Assembly: GCF_041088075.1 (NCBI RefSeq)
Contig: NZ_JBGCVY010000066.1
Coordinates: forward strand, 1-64,000
Origin: Mucilaginibacter_A sp041088075
GTDB lineage: Bacteria > Bacteroidota > Bacteroidia > Sphingobacteriales > Sphingobacteriaceae
Reading direction: 5' to 3'
Length of the DNA stretch: 64,000 nucleotides
Below, piece after piece: positions 34,767 to 42,356 of this stretch (position 1 is its first letter; each line of letters starts with the position of its first letter). Position numbers and translations under genes: made by a program. The notes under the pieces are model-generated. The model did no database searches, had not been told where the DNA came from, and saw only the letters and a program-made list of their open reading frames with translations.

Positions 34767-36509
34767 ATGAAAAATAGTTGTGTGTTTTTTGTTTTGATGT
34801 GGATGATGTTGCCGTCGGTTACTTTCGCGCAGCGCAAAAAAAACACCGATAAAAACAGTATTGTGATGGTGGTTGGAAAGCCACTGACTCGCCGCGACAG
34901 TGTGGTGGTGGACGAACTTTTTTATCAGGCTTTGCGCGAAAAAACGATGGAAAACGGCAAGAATGCTGCCACGCTTTTTGCCCAGGTTTTAGAAATTGAT
35001 CCCGCAAATACGGCCGGAATGTACGAACTGGCGCGCATCCGCAACAGCGAAAACAAAGATGAAGAAGCGCGCCAACTGCTGGAAAAAGCGGTAACCGTTG
35101 ACCCGGAAAACGAATGGTACTGGCTGGCGCTGGCCGGGAATTACGAGAAGATAAACGACATCCCGAAGCTGGAAAACGTTTTTAAAGAACTGATCCGGAT
35201 CAACCCCGAAAAGCCGGAATATTACAGCAACCAGGCGCGCGCTTTGGCGATGGAAAAAAAATATGACGAGGCTTTGACGGCTTACGATCAGTTGGAAACG
35301 CGTTTCGGAAAAAACGAAGAAACGATTTCGGGCAAGCAAAAAATCTATCTGAAACAAGGAAAACTTGATTTGGCAACAAAAGATTTGGAGCAAATGATCC
35401 GCGAAAACCCGACGGAAACACGCGCGTATTTGCAATTGGCCGAACTGTACAATTCCAACAACCAAAACGATAAAGCTTTGAAAGTTTTGGAGAATGCCGG
35501 AAAAAACAACCCTGACGACGCTTTAATCCATTTGGCTTTGGCCGATGTTTACCGCGACAAAAAAGATTACGCCGCCTGTTTTAACCAGCTAAAAACAGCA
35601 TTTGCTTTTCCTTCGCTTAAAATAGAGGAGAAGCTGCGCATCATTTCGGGCTACTTTCCCAAGTTCCCGGACCCGGAAGCAAAATCAAGCGCGCTGGAAT
35701 TAAGCCGGATTATTTCTGTTACACATCCCGACGATGCCCGCGCTTTTACGGTTTATGGCGATATGCTCGTTCAAAATGCTTCTTATGTCCAAGCCATTCC
35801 GGTTTATAAAAAATCGCTTGCTTTGAATGATCAGACTTATGCCGTTTGGGAGCAGGTGATGCGGCTGGAATTGGGCGAAAACCAGTTCGACCAAGTGATC
35901 AAAGACGGCGAAGAAGTGCTTTCACTTTTTCCAAACCAGGCTGTTGCCAATTATCTGGTTGGCGTTGCTTACGCCCAAAAAGGCAAGGTAAAAGAAGCAT
36001 TGGGTTATTTTAAAAATGCAGTTTCCCTCGGCAATACCAATAAAGATTTGCTGAGCCAGGCTTATTCTGGCATCGGCGACAGTTACCATCAGTTGAAAGA
36101 CGACAAGCAATCGGATGCGGCTTACGAACAATCCATCAGCAATAATCCGGATAACGCGTATACGTTGAATAATTATGCGTACTATTTGTCGTTAAGAGGA
36201 GAAAAGTTAGACCGCGCAGCCGAAATGTCTCGCCATAGCAACGAGTTGCAACCAAATACGGCTTCTTTTGAAGATACATATGCCTGGGTTTTGTTCAGGC
36301 AAAAGAAGTATGCCGAAGCGAAGACCTGGATTGAGAAAGCCATCAGCCACAATAAAAACAGCGCTGGTTTGGCCGAACATTACGGCGATATTGTGTACTT
36401 TTTAAATGATACAGAATCGGCAGTTAAATATTGGAAAACGGCCAAACAGCTTGGAAGCAATTCGGTTGCTTTAGAAAGAAAAATTAATGAAAAGAAGTAT
36501 TCTGAATAA
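34767..36509 (+). CDS. Secreted tetratricopeptide-repeat protein
   Basis: A 580-residue exported protein. ATG 34767 gives a signal peptide (MKNSCVFFVLMWMMLPSVTFAQ). The remainder consists of roughly 14 TPR units with typical spacing, for example AGMYELARIRNSENKDEEARQLLEKAVTVDPENEWYWL-type repeats, ending in KTAKQLGSNS. TPR arrays mediate protein contacts, so it may be an assembly factor in the periplasm or on the outer membrane. It overlaps the DUF4292 gene by 23 bases and probably belongs to one operon dut-TPR-DUF4292-EnvC-like. An in-frame iterated word (ggtaaaagaagcat) is at 35987-36000, encoding VKEAL. Confidence 0.82.
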   Translation: MKNSCVFFVLMWMMLPSVTFAQRKKNTDKNSIVMVVGKPLTRRDSVVVDELFYQALREKTMENGKNAATLFAQVLEIDPANTAGMYELARIRNSENKDEEARQLLEKAVTVDPENEWYWLALAGNYEKINDIPKLENVFKELIRINPEKPEYYSNQARALAMEKKYDEALTAYDQLETRFGKNEETISGKQKIYLKQGKLDLATKDLEQMIRENPTETRAYLQLAELYNSNNQNDKALKVLENAGKNNPDDALIHLALADVYRDKKDYAACFNQLKTAFAFPSLKIEEKLRIISGYFPKFPDPEAKSSALELSRIISVTHPDDARAFTVYGDMLVQNASYVQAIPVYKKSLALNDQTYAVWEQVMRLELGENQFDQVIKDGEEVLSLFPNQAVANYLVGVAYAQKGKVKEALGYFKNAVSLGNTNKDLLSQAYSGIGDSYHQLKDDKQSDAAYEQSISNNPDNAYTLNNYAYYLSLRGEKLDRAAEMSRHSNELQPNTASFEDTYAWVLFRQKKYAEAKTWIEKAISHNKNSAGLAEHYGDIVYFLNDTESAVKYWKTAKQLGSNSVALERKINEKKYSE

Positions 36510-37302
36510 AATATTAGCTGCAGGAATTGTGCTTTTAATGTTTAGTTGTAAAGCAAAAAAGCAATTGGTGCAGGCAAATGTAAACCCGCCTGCCGTTAAA
36601 GATTCTGCTGTTGCTGCGTCAGTTAAAACCGATAATGGCAAGACTGAAAAACTGGCGGCGATACAAAACAGGCAGATTAATTTTCAAACGTTTTCGGGCA
36701 AAGCACGTACACGTTTAGAAATTGATGGAAAAGGTTACGATGTTACGTTGAATATTCGCATCCAAAAAAATAAACAGATTTGGGTTTCGATAACTGCCAT
36801 CGCCGGGATTGAAGTTGCGCGTGCTTTGATCACGCCGGACAGTATCAAAATCATCAATAAATTGCAAAGTGTTTATCTGAAAAAACCTTTCAGCTACGTG
36901 TATCAGTACACCGGCCGGCAAATTAATTACGGGACGGTAGAAGCAATTGTGGTTGGCAACGCAGTCCCGGAGTTTATCAATGCGGATGCCCAAGTTTCAT
37001 CCAACGGAAACAATACCATTATTTCCGGGATTTTGAATGAACTGGCTTACCAGACTACTTTCAGTGCCGAGTTAAAAGTTGCCAGTTTGAGGCTGAGCAA
37101 CCAACGTTCTGCGCAAAAGTTAGATGTAAACAACAGTAGTTTTATTCAGGCTGATAACCGTATTTTGCCTTCGGTTATTGCAATCAGTTCTGCGGCTGGC
37201 CAAAACAGTTTCAAGGCGGATCTGCATTACATCAAAACAGAATTCGACCAAACGGTTGATGCACCGTTTAAAGAGCCAAAAAATTATACTTTGATCAATT
37301 AA
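36487..37302 (+). CDS. DUF4292 lipoprotein
   Basis: A 271-residue predicted lipoprotein: the N-terminus MKRSILNKILAAGIVLLMFSC is a lipobox signal with the acylated cysteine at residue 21. The body is beta-rich with NFQTFSGKARTRLEIDGKGYDVTLNIRIQKNKQIWVSI, the DUF4292 pattern, a fold related to LolA/LolB-type lipoprotein carriers. It may bind lipid or lipoprotein in the periplasm. Its position between the TPR protein and the EnvC-like factor suggests envelope assembly. Confidence 0.82.
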   Translation: MKRSILNKILAAGIVLLMFSCKAKKQLVQANVNPPAVKDSAVAASVKTDNGKTEKLAAIQNRQINFQTFSGKARTRLEIDGKGYDVTLNIRIQKNKQIWVSITAIAGIEVARALITPDSIKIINKLQSVYLKKPFSYVYQYTGRQINYGTVEAIVVGNAVPEFINADAQVSSNGNNTIISGILNELAYQTTFSAELKVASLRLSNQRSAQKLDVNNSSFIQADNRILPSVIAISSAAGQNSFKADLHYIKTEFDQTVDAPFKEPKNYTLIN

Positions 37303-37322
37303 AAACCAACCTCAAAGCATTT

Positions 37323-38588
37323 ATGCCGTTTAAAAAAATTGTACTGCTTTTGTTTTTTGTGGTTTTTGCCATACACGGTTTTTCACAAAGCAGTGCCGAA
37401 CTGAAACGCCGCAGGGATAAAATTACCAACGAACTGGACAAGCTGAACGATGAGTACGACCGGATTTCGCGGGACAAAAGGACTTCGTTAAAACAATTGA
37501 GCCTGCTGAAAGCACAGATTGATCTGCGGGAAGAAAAAATAAAAACGGCCAATTCTGAAATTAGATTGCTGGATCATCAAATCTCCGACAACAGTAATAA
37601 CGTACGTAGTTTGCAATCGCAGTTAGACCAGCTAAAAAAAGAGTATGCGGCGATGGTTTTGTTTGCTTTTCGTAACCAGAGTTCTTATAATAAGTTGATG
37701 TTTATTTTTGCGGCAAACAATTTTAACCAGGCTTACAAACGGTTGAAATATATGCAGCAGTTTGGCGATTACCGGCAGCGGCAGGCCAATTATATACAGG
37801 GGACGCAAAAAGAGCTGCATGTAAAAATAGTGGAGCTTGACCACAATAAGCAGGAAAAGCACAGTATTTTGCTCGATCAGGAAAAGGAAAAAGAAAAGTT
37901 AGGCAAACAAAAAGAGAACGAGGCGCAGGTTGTAAACACGTTAAGCAAACAGGAAAAGCTGACCAAAAGCCAGATTGGAAAACAGAAAAAACTGCTTGCA
38001 CAAATTTCAAGGTCAATTTCAGCAGCTATCCGCCGGGAAATTGAAGAAGAAAGACGAAAAGCAGCCGAAGAAGCACGGATTGCAGCGGCAAAAGCCAGGG
38101 CTGAAAATAAACCGACTGCGGCTGCAAAACCGGTGTTAAAAGGAACGGATGCGTTGTCGGCAACACCGGAAGCGGCAAAAATGTCGAATGATTTTTTAGG
38201 GAACCGCGGACGTTTGCCCTGGCCGGTTGCAAATGGTGCGATTGTTGCACGTTTCGGAATAACTTTTATACAAGGTATCAAAACCGATAATACAGGCGTT
38301 GATATTAAAACAAACCCGGGGGCTTCGGTCAGATCGGTTTTTTCGGGGGAAGTGAGCAAGGTTGAAAATGTAGATGGTTCTTATTTGGTGGTGATCAGGC
38401 ACGGCGAGTACTTTACGGCTTATATGAATTTAAGGTCGGCCAGCGTATCAAAAGGACAGAAAGTAAGTTTGAAACAAAGCATTGGCGCGGCAGGGGTTGA
38501 CCCGGAAAGCGGAGACACACAAGTGCATTTTGAATTGTGGAAAGGCTTTACGCCGCAAAACCCGCAAAGCTGGATTGCAGAAAATTAA
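37323..38588 (+). CDS. EnvC/NlpD-like amidase activator with degenerate M23 (LytM) domain
   Basis: A 421-residue exported protein. A signal peptide (ending VFAIHGFSQ) is followed by a long coiled coil (about 25-250, rich in K, E, Q and R) and a C-terminal LytM domain (about 300-421). The catalytic metal ligands are mostly replaced: the first H in H-x-G-x-D-I is Asn (NTGVDI), the His before the second strand is Asn (AYMNL), and the H-x-H pair reads Q-V-H (TQVHFELW). It should therefore not cleave peptidoglycan but activate amidases during division, as EnvC does. The coiled coil fits FtsEX-type recruitment. Confidence 0.83.
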   Translation: MPFKKIVLLLFFVVFAIHGFSQSSAELKRRRDKITNELDKLNDEYDRISRDKRTSLKQLSLLKAQIDLREEKIKTANSEIRLLDHQISDNSNNVRSLQSQLDQLKKEYAAMVLFAFRNQSSYNKLMFIFAANNFNQAYKRLKYMQQFGDYRQRQANYIQGTQKELHVKIVELDHNKQEKHSILLDQEKEKEKLGKQKENEAQVVNTLSKQEKLTKSQIGKQKKLLAQISRSISAAIRREIEEERRKAAEEARIAAAKARAENKPTAAAKPVLKGTDALSATPEAAKMSNDFLGNRGRLPWPVANGAIVARFGITFIQGIKTDNTGVDIKTNPGASVRSVFSGEVSKVENVDGSYLVVIRHGEYFTAYMNLRSASVSKGQKVSLKQSIGAAGVDPESGDTQVHFELWKGFTPQNPQSWIAEN

Positions 38589-38643
38589 CTCCGCATTGTT
38601 ATATTAATTATTGTTTATATTTGTTCATTAAAAAATAACGGTT

Positions 38644-38988
38644 ATGTTAAGTTCAATGTATTTGTTTTTGAATATCGGTACGCCCGAATTGATTCTGATC
38701 CTGGGTGTTGCCCTGCTTCTTTTTGGCGGTAACAAATTGCCCGAACTGGCACGCGGGCTGGGAAAAGGGATCCGTGAGTTTAAAGAAGCTTCGGATGGTG
38801 TAAAGCGTGAAATCCACAACCAGATCAACAGTTTTGACGAGGTGAAGATTAACCATGATACACCTGTTTCCAACGCTACTTCAACTTCTGTTGCTGAGGT
38901 TACGCCGCTTGATCAGCCTGAAATAACGCCGCATCAAACCTATCCTTCAGAAAACCATCCGCATTCAACTTCTACCGAAATTAAATAA
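38644..38988 (+). CDS. tatA: Twin-arginine translocase TatA/TatB-type protein (first copy)
   Basis: A 114-residue protein with an N-terminal membrane helix (IGTPELILILGVALLLFGGNKLPEL) followed by the amphipathic helix ARGLGKGIREFKEA and a long, poorly conserved S/T/P-rich tail. These are the TatA/B hallmarks: FGG-x-KLPEL hinge and the GKGI-x-EF motif. It forms part of the pore that exports folded proteins. The tail is longer than in the second copy 30 bases downstream, so this one may do the TatB-like role; that is inference. Confidence 0.88.
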   Translation: MLSSMYLFLNIGTPELILILGVALLLFGGNKLPELARGLGKGIREFKEASDGVKREIHNQINSFDEVKINHDTPVSNATSTSVAEVTPLDQPEITPHQTYPSENHPHSTSTEIK

Positions 38989-39018
38989 TTGTTTATTAAC
39001 CATTAAATCATAAATATC

Positions 39019-39243
39019 ATGGGTGGATTAGGTGCACCAGAAATCATTTTAATATTAGCAGTAGTTTTATTGTTGTTTGGCGGAAAGAAAATCCCTGAAC
39101 TGATGAAAGGCTTGGGAAAAGGCGTAAAAGAGTTTAAAGACGCTTCCAACGAACCTGAAACCAAATCTACCACAACTACTACGGTTAATCCTTCTGCAAC
39201 AACAACTACCGCAGAACACAGGGACGAGAGAACTACCTTGTAG
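39019..39243 (+). CDS. tatA: Twin-arginine translocase TatA-type protein (second copy)
   Basis: A 74-residue TatA-type protein: GAPEIILILAVVLLLFGGKKIPEL is the membrane helix and hinge, MKGLGKGVKEFKDA the amphipathic helix, and the tail is short and Thr-rich. It follows the first tatA by 30 bases and was probably formed by tandem duplication. TatC is not in the window. An intrinsic terminator at 39299-39343 ends the tat transcript. Confidence 0.9.
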   Translation: MGGLGAPEIILILAVVLLLFGGKKIPELMKGLGKGVKEFKDASNEPETKSTTTTTVNPSATTTTAEHRDERTTL

Positions 39244-39298
39244 TTCATTTTTTCTCTTCCAACATCATACATTTAGCATAAGCGCAAGCTGTGTATTT

Positions 39299-39343
39299 AA
39301 CTTACTGTCAATAAGCCTGGGTTTATTTACAGTAAGTTTTTTT
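39299..39343 (+). terminator. Intrinsic terminator of the tat genes
   Basis: aacttactgt (39299-39308) pairs perfectly with acagtaagtt (39329-39338), and a T-run follows. It stands only 14 bases before the gatA start. Confidence 0.85.
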
Positions 39344-39356
39344 ATATTGGCACCTT

Positions 39357-40787
39357 ATGAAATTTTATGCTTCCCTCAAAGAAGTTCAGGAGGATTTAAG
39401 CAGCGGCCAAACCTCGGTTGTTGCTTTGGTTCGATACTATCTGGACAGAATAAACCAGCATCAGGATTTAAACGCTTTTAATGAGGTTTTTGCTGAAGAA
39501 GCTTTGCGCAATGCTTCTTTTATCGACCAAAAATTAGTCAGCAAAACCGCTGGCCGCCTGGCCGGAATGGTGATTTCCATCAAAGATAATATTTGTTACA
39601 AAGGCCATCAGGTTACCGCTTCTTCCCGCATCATAGAAGGCTTTGTTTCCGTTTTTTCGGCAACCGTTTTAGAAAGGTTATTGGCAGAAGATGCAATCAT
39701 CATCGGCCGCTGCAATTGCGATGAGTTTGCGATGGGCGGCTCGAACGAAACTTCGTATTTCGGCCCCGTTAAAAATTTTAGGGATGTAAAAAGAGTATCG
39801 GGCGGCTCGTCCGGCGGCGCGGCTGTGGCTGTTCAGGCTGATCTTTGTCTGGCCGCTTTGGGTACAGATACCGGCGGTTCTGTCCGGCAACCGGCTTCTT
39901 TTTGCGGCGTCATCGGTTTAAAACCAACTTACGGCCGTGTTTCGCGGCATGGCATTATTGCTTATGCTTCTTCTTTTGATCAGGTTGGGCCGATCACGCG
40001 TTCCATTGCTGATGCTGCTTTATTGATGGAGATTATGGCCGGAAGCGATGATTACGACAGCACCACCGCTTTAAATCCCGTTCCAAAATATACCGAACAC
40101 TTAAAAAGTACCGATAAAAGAAGCATTGCCTACATCGAGGAAATTTTAGAAAATGAAGGCGTTGAACCGGCAATCAAAGATTTGATGCGCCAGAAGATCA
40201 CACAGTTAAAAGCTGATGGCCACACCGTTGAGCCTGTTTCTTTTGAGTATTTGGATTATGTGGTTCCAACATATTATGTGTTGACTACGGCCGAAGCATC
40301 TTCCAACCTTTCCCGTTTTGATGGTGTGCATTACGGTTACCGCAGCCCAAATGCAACTGATACAGAATCCACTTACACCAAAACACGGACAGAAGGTTTC
40401 GGCGAGGAAGTAAAACGCCGCATCATGCTCGGAACGTTTGTGCTGAGTTCGGGCTATTACGATGCTTATTATGCCAAAGCCCAGAAAGTGAGGCGTTTAA
40501 TCAAAGAAAAAACAGAAGAGATTTTAAACAAATACGATTTCATCCTCACGCCGACAACACCAACCGCAGCGTTCAAAATCGGGGAAATTGTAAAAGATCC
40601 GATTGTGATGTACCTGGAAGATATTTTTACAGTCCAGGCATCTTTGGCTGGAATTCCAGCAATTTCTTTACCTGTAGGCAACAATGCCCAAAATTTGCCG
40701 TTAGGTTTGCAATTACTTGCTCCCGCTTTTGCTGAAGCCAAGTTGTTGGAATTTTCGGAATATTTTTTAAAACTTGCATCGGCATAA
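39357..40787 (+). CDS. gatA: Glutamyl-tRNA(Gln) amidotransferase subunit A
   Basis: Amidase of the GatCAB complex that turns Glu-tRNA(Gln) into Gln-tRNA(Gln). The Ser-cisSer-Lys triad is visible: Lys in ISIKDNI, the cis-Ser in SGGSSGGAAVAV and the nucleophile Ser in GTDTGGSVRQPA. The 476-residue length is right. GatB and GatC lie elsewhere. Two in-frame iterated words in opposite orientation (39511-39524 encoding NASFI, and 40113-40126 encoding DKRSIA) are found 600 bases apart inside the gene, an unusual density for coding sequence. Confidence 0.95.
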   Translation: MKFYASLKEVQEDLSSGQTSVVALVRYYLDRINQHQDLNAFNEVFAEEALRNASFIDQKLVSKTAGRLAGMVISIKDNICYKGHQVTASSRIIEGFVSVFSATVLERLLAEDAIIIGRCNCDEFAMGGSNETSYFGPVKNFRDVKRVSGGSSGGAAVAVQADLCLAALGTDTGGSVRQPASFCGVIGLKPTYGRVSRHGIIAYASSFDQVGPITRSIADAALLMEIMAGSDDYDSTTALNPVPKYTEHLKSTDKRSIAYIEEILENEGVEPAIKDLMRQKITQLKADGHTVEPVSFEYLDYVVPTYYVLTTAEASSNLSRFDGVHYGYRSPNATDTESTYTKTRTEGFGEEVKRRIMLGTFVLSSGYYDAYYAKAQKVRRLIKEKTEEILNKYDFILTPTTPTAAFKIGEIVKDPIVMYLEDIFTVQASLAGIPAISLPVGNNAQNLPLGLQLLAPAFAEAKLLEFSEYFLKLASA

Positions 40788-40810
40788 AAGCCTCGCAAAA
40801 ATTTTTTTGG

Positions 40811-42268
40811 ATGAAGAAATTTATAGTGCTTACGTGTTGTGTATTGATTGCTGGTTTAACCCAGGCACAACGCAAAAAGAATAACCCACAGCAAATAAAC
40901 CTGCCGCAAAGAGACACAACTATAAACTTAAAAGTTAAACAGGTAGTCAACCTGACTTCTGTTACCCGGGCCACAAAAACTATTCCAACTATTCTGCGCA
41001 GCGATACTTTGGTTCCTGTTCCGGTTGTTGATGAGCTTTTGATGACTTCTTACCAAAACATGGTGTACAAACACCGCCTGGATTCTATACAAAAAAAGAT
41101 TCCGTTGGACTATAATGAGTACGTTCAAAGCTATATTGATATTTATACGGCACAACGGCGAAAAGCTTCGATGGCAAAAATCATTGGCCTGGCCAAATAC
41201 TACTTCCCGATTTATGAAAAAGCTTTTCGCGATGCCAATATGCCTGAAGAGTTAAAATTTTTGTCGGTGGTAGAATCAGCTTTAAACCCAAACGCGGTAT
41301 CCAGGGTTGGGGCAACCGGCCCCTGGCAATTTATGTTTGCAACAGCACGTTTGTACGGTTTGAAAATGGATAATTATGTGGATGAACGTAAAGACCCAAT
41401 CCAGGCCAGTTACGCAACCGCCAAATACTTGCGGGATGCCTACAATGATTTTGGCGACTGGCTGCTGGCGATTGCTTCCTACAATTGCGGAAAAGGGAAC
41501 GTGATCCGCGCTATGCAACGTTCCGGCGGAAATGATTTTTGGTCAATTAGAAATTATCTACCGGCAGAAACGCGCGGTTATGTTCCGGCTTTTATTGCCA
41601 TCGCTTATGTGATGAATTTTTACGGCAAACACCAAATCATTCCTGAAGAATGCAATTTTTCTATCAAAACAGATTCGGTGTTGGTTAATAAATTTGTTTC
41701 GCTGGGGAATTTATCCAAAGCCTTAAATATCGAACTTTCGGAAATGGCAATCCTCAATCCATCTTACAAAAAACGCATTGTAAACGGCACGGCCGCTAAA
41801 CCAAAACGCTTGATCCTTCCTAAAACGGTAGCTTCTGATTTTAACAATGTTTATGCGGCTTTGAATGATTTGGACGATGAGGTAAAACCATCTTTTGCTT
41901 CCAATCCGGAAGATGCAACAAATGACGTCAGCATAAAATACCACCGGATTAGAAGGGGCGAAACGTTATCCTCCATTGCTAACCGTTACGGCTTGGAAGT
42001 GCAGGATTTAAAAGTTTGGAACCATTTGCACCGCCGCGGGATTGTGCCCGGCCAAAAGTTGCTGGTAAAAGAAGCATCGGGAAAAGAAATTGCTACTCCC
42101 GAAAAAAAACCAATAAAAAGTTACTATACTTACAAGGTTAGAAGGGGCGATACTTTGAATGTGATTGCCGATAAATACGATGCTTCGGTTGAAAGCATTA
42201 AAGCATTAAACACGCTGAGGAGCAACCGCTTGCATACCGGCATGACGCTTAGGATTAACCGCAGTTAA
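40811..42268 (+). CDS. MltD-like membrane-bound lytic transglycosylase with two LysM domains
   Basis: A 485-residue exported peptidoglycan enzyme. After a signal peptide (MKKFIVLTCCVLIAGLTQAQ) comes an SLT domain at about 130-300: the catalytic Glu is in LKFLSVVESALNPNAVS, followed by GATGPWQFM, AIASYNCGKGNVIRAM and ETRGYVPAF. Two LysM modules follow (HRIRRGETLSSIANRYG and YKVRRGDTLNVIADKYD). It cleaves glycan strands to 1,6-anhydromuropeptides. A hairpin terminator follows the stop. The LysM linker contains an in-frame iterated word (42064-42077, encoding VKEAS). Confidence 0.9.
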   Translation: MKKFIVLTCCVLIAGLTQAQRKKNNPQQINLPQRDTTINLKVKQVVNLTSVTRATKTIPTILRSDTLVPVPVVDELLMTSYQNMVYKHRLDSIQKKIPLDYNEYVQSYIDIYTAQRRKASMAKIIGLAKYYFPIYEKAFRDANMPEELKFLSVVESALNPNAVSRVGATGPWQFMFATARLYGLKMDNYVDERKDPIQASYATAKYLRDAYNDFGDWLLAIASYNCGKGNVIRAMQRSGGNDFWSIRNYLPAETRGYVPAFIAIAYVMNFYGKHQIIPEECNFSIKTDSVLVNKFVSLGNLSKALNIELSEMAILNPSYKKRIVNGTAAKPKRLILPKTVASDFNNVYAALNDLDDEVKPSFASNPEDATNDVSIKYHRIRRGETLSSIANRYGLEVQDLKVWNHLHRRGIVPGQKLLVKEASGKEIATPEKKPIKSYYTYKVRRGDTLNVIADKYDASVESIKALNTLRSNRLHTGMTLRINRS

Positions 42269-42290
42269 TTTTTCAAACCAAAGCCTGTCA

Positions 42291-42327
42291 AAAAGTCCCG
42301 GTACTTCTTTTACCGGGACTTTTTTTA
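42291..42327 (+). terminator. Intrinsic terminator with the iterated word in its loop
   Basis: aaagtcccggta pairs with taccgggact around the loop cttcttt, and a run of seven T follows. The stem-loop contains tacttcttttacc, a copy of the iterated word, so the word has been recruited into a terminator of another sequence. Confidence 0.8.
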
Positions 42328-42356
42328 CCTGTAAAAATTGATAAACCTAAAAAACA

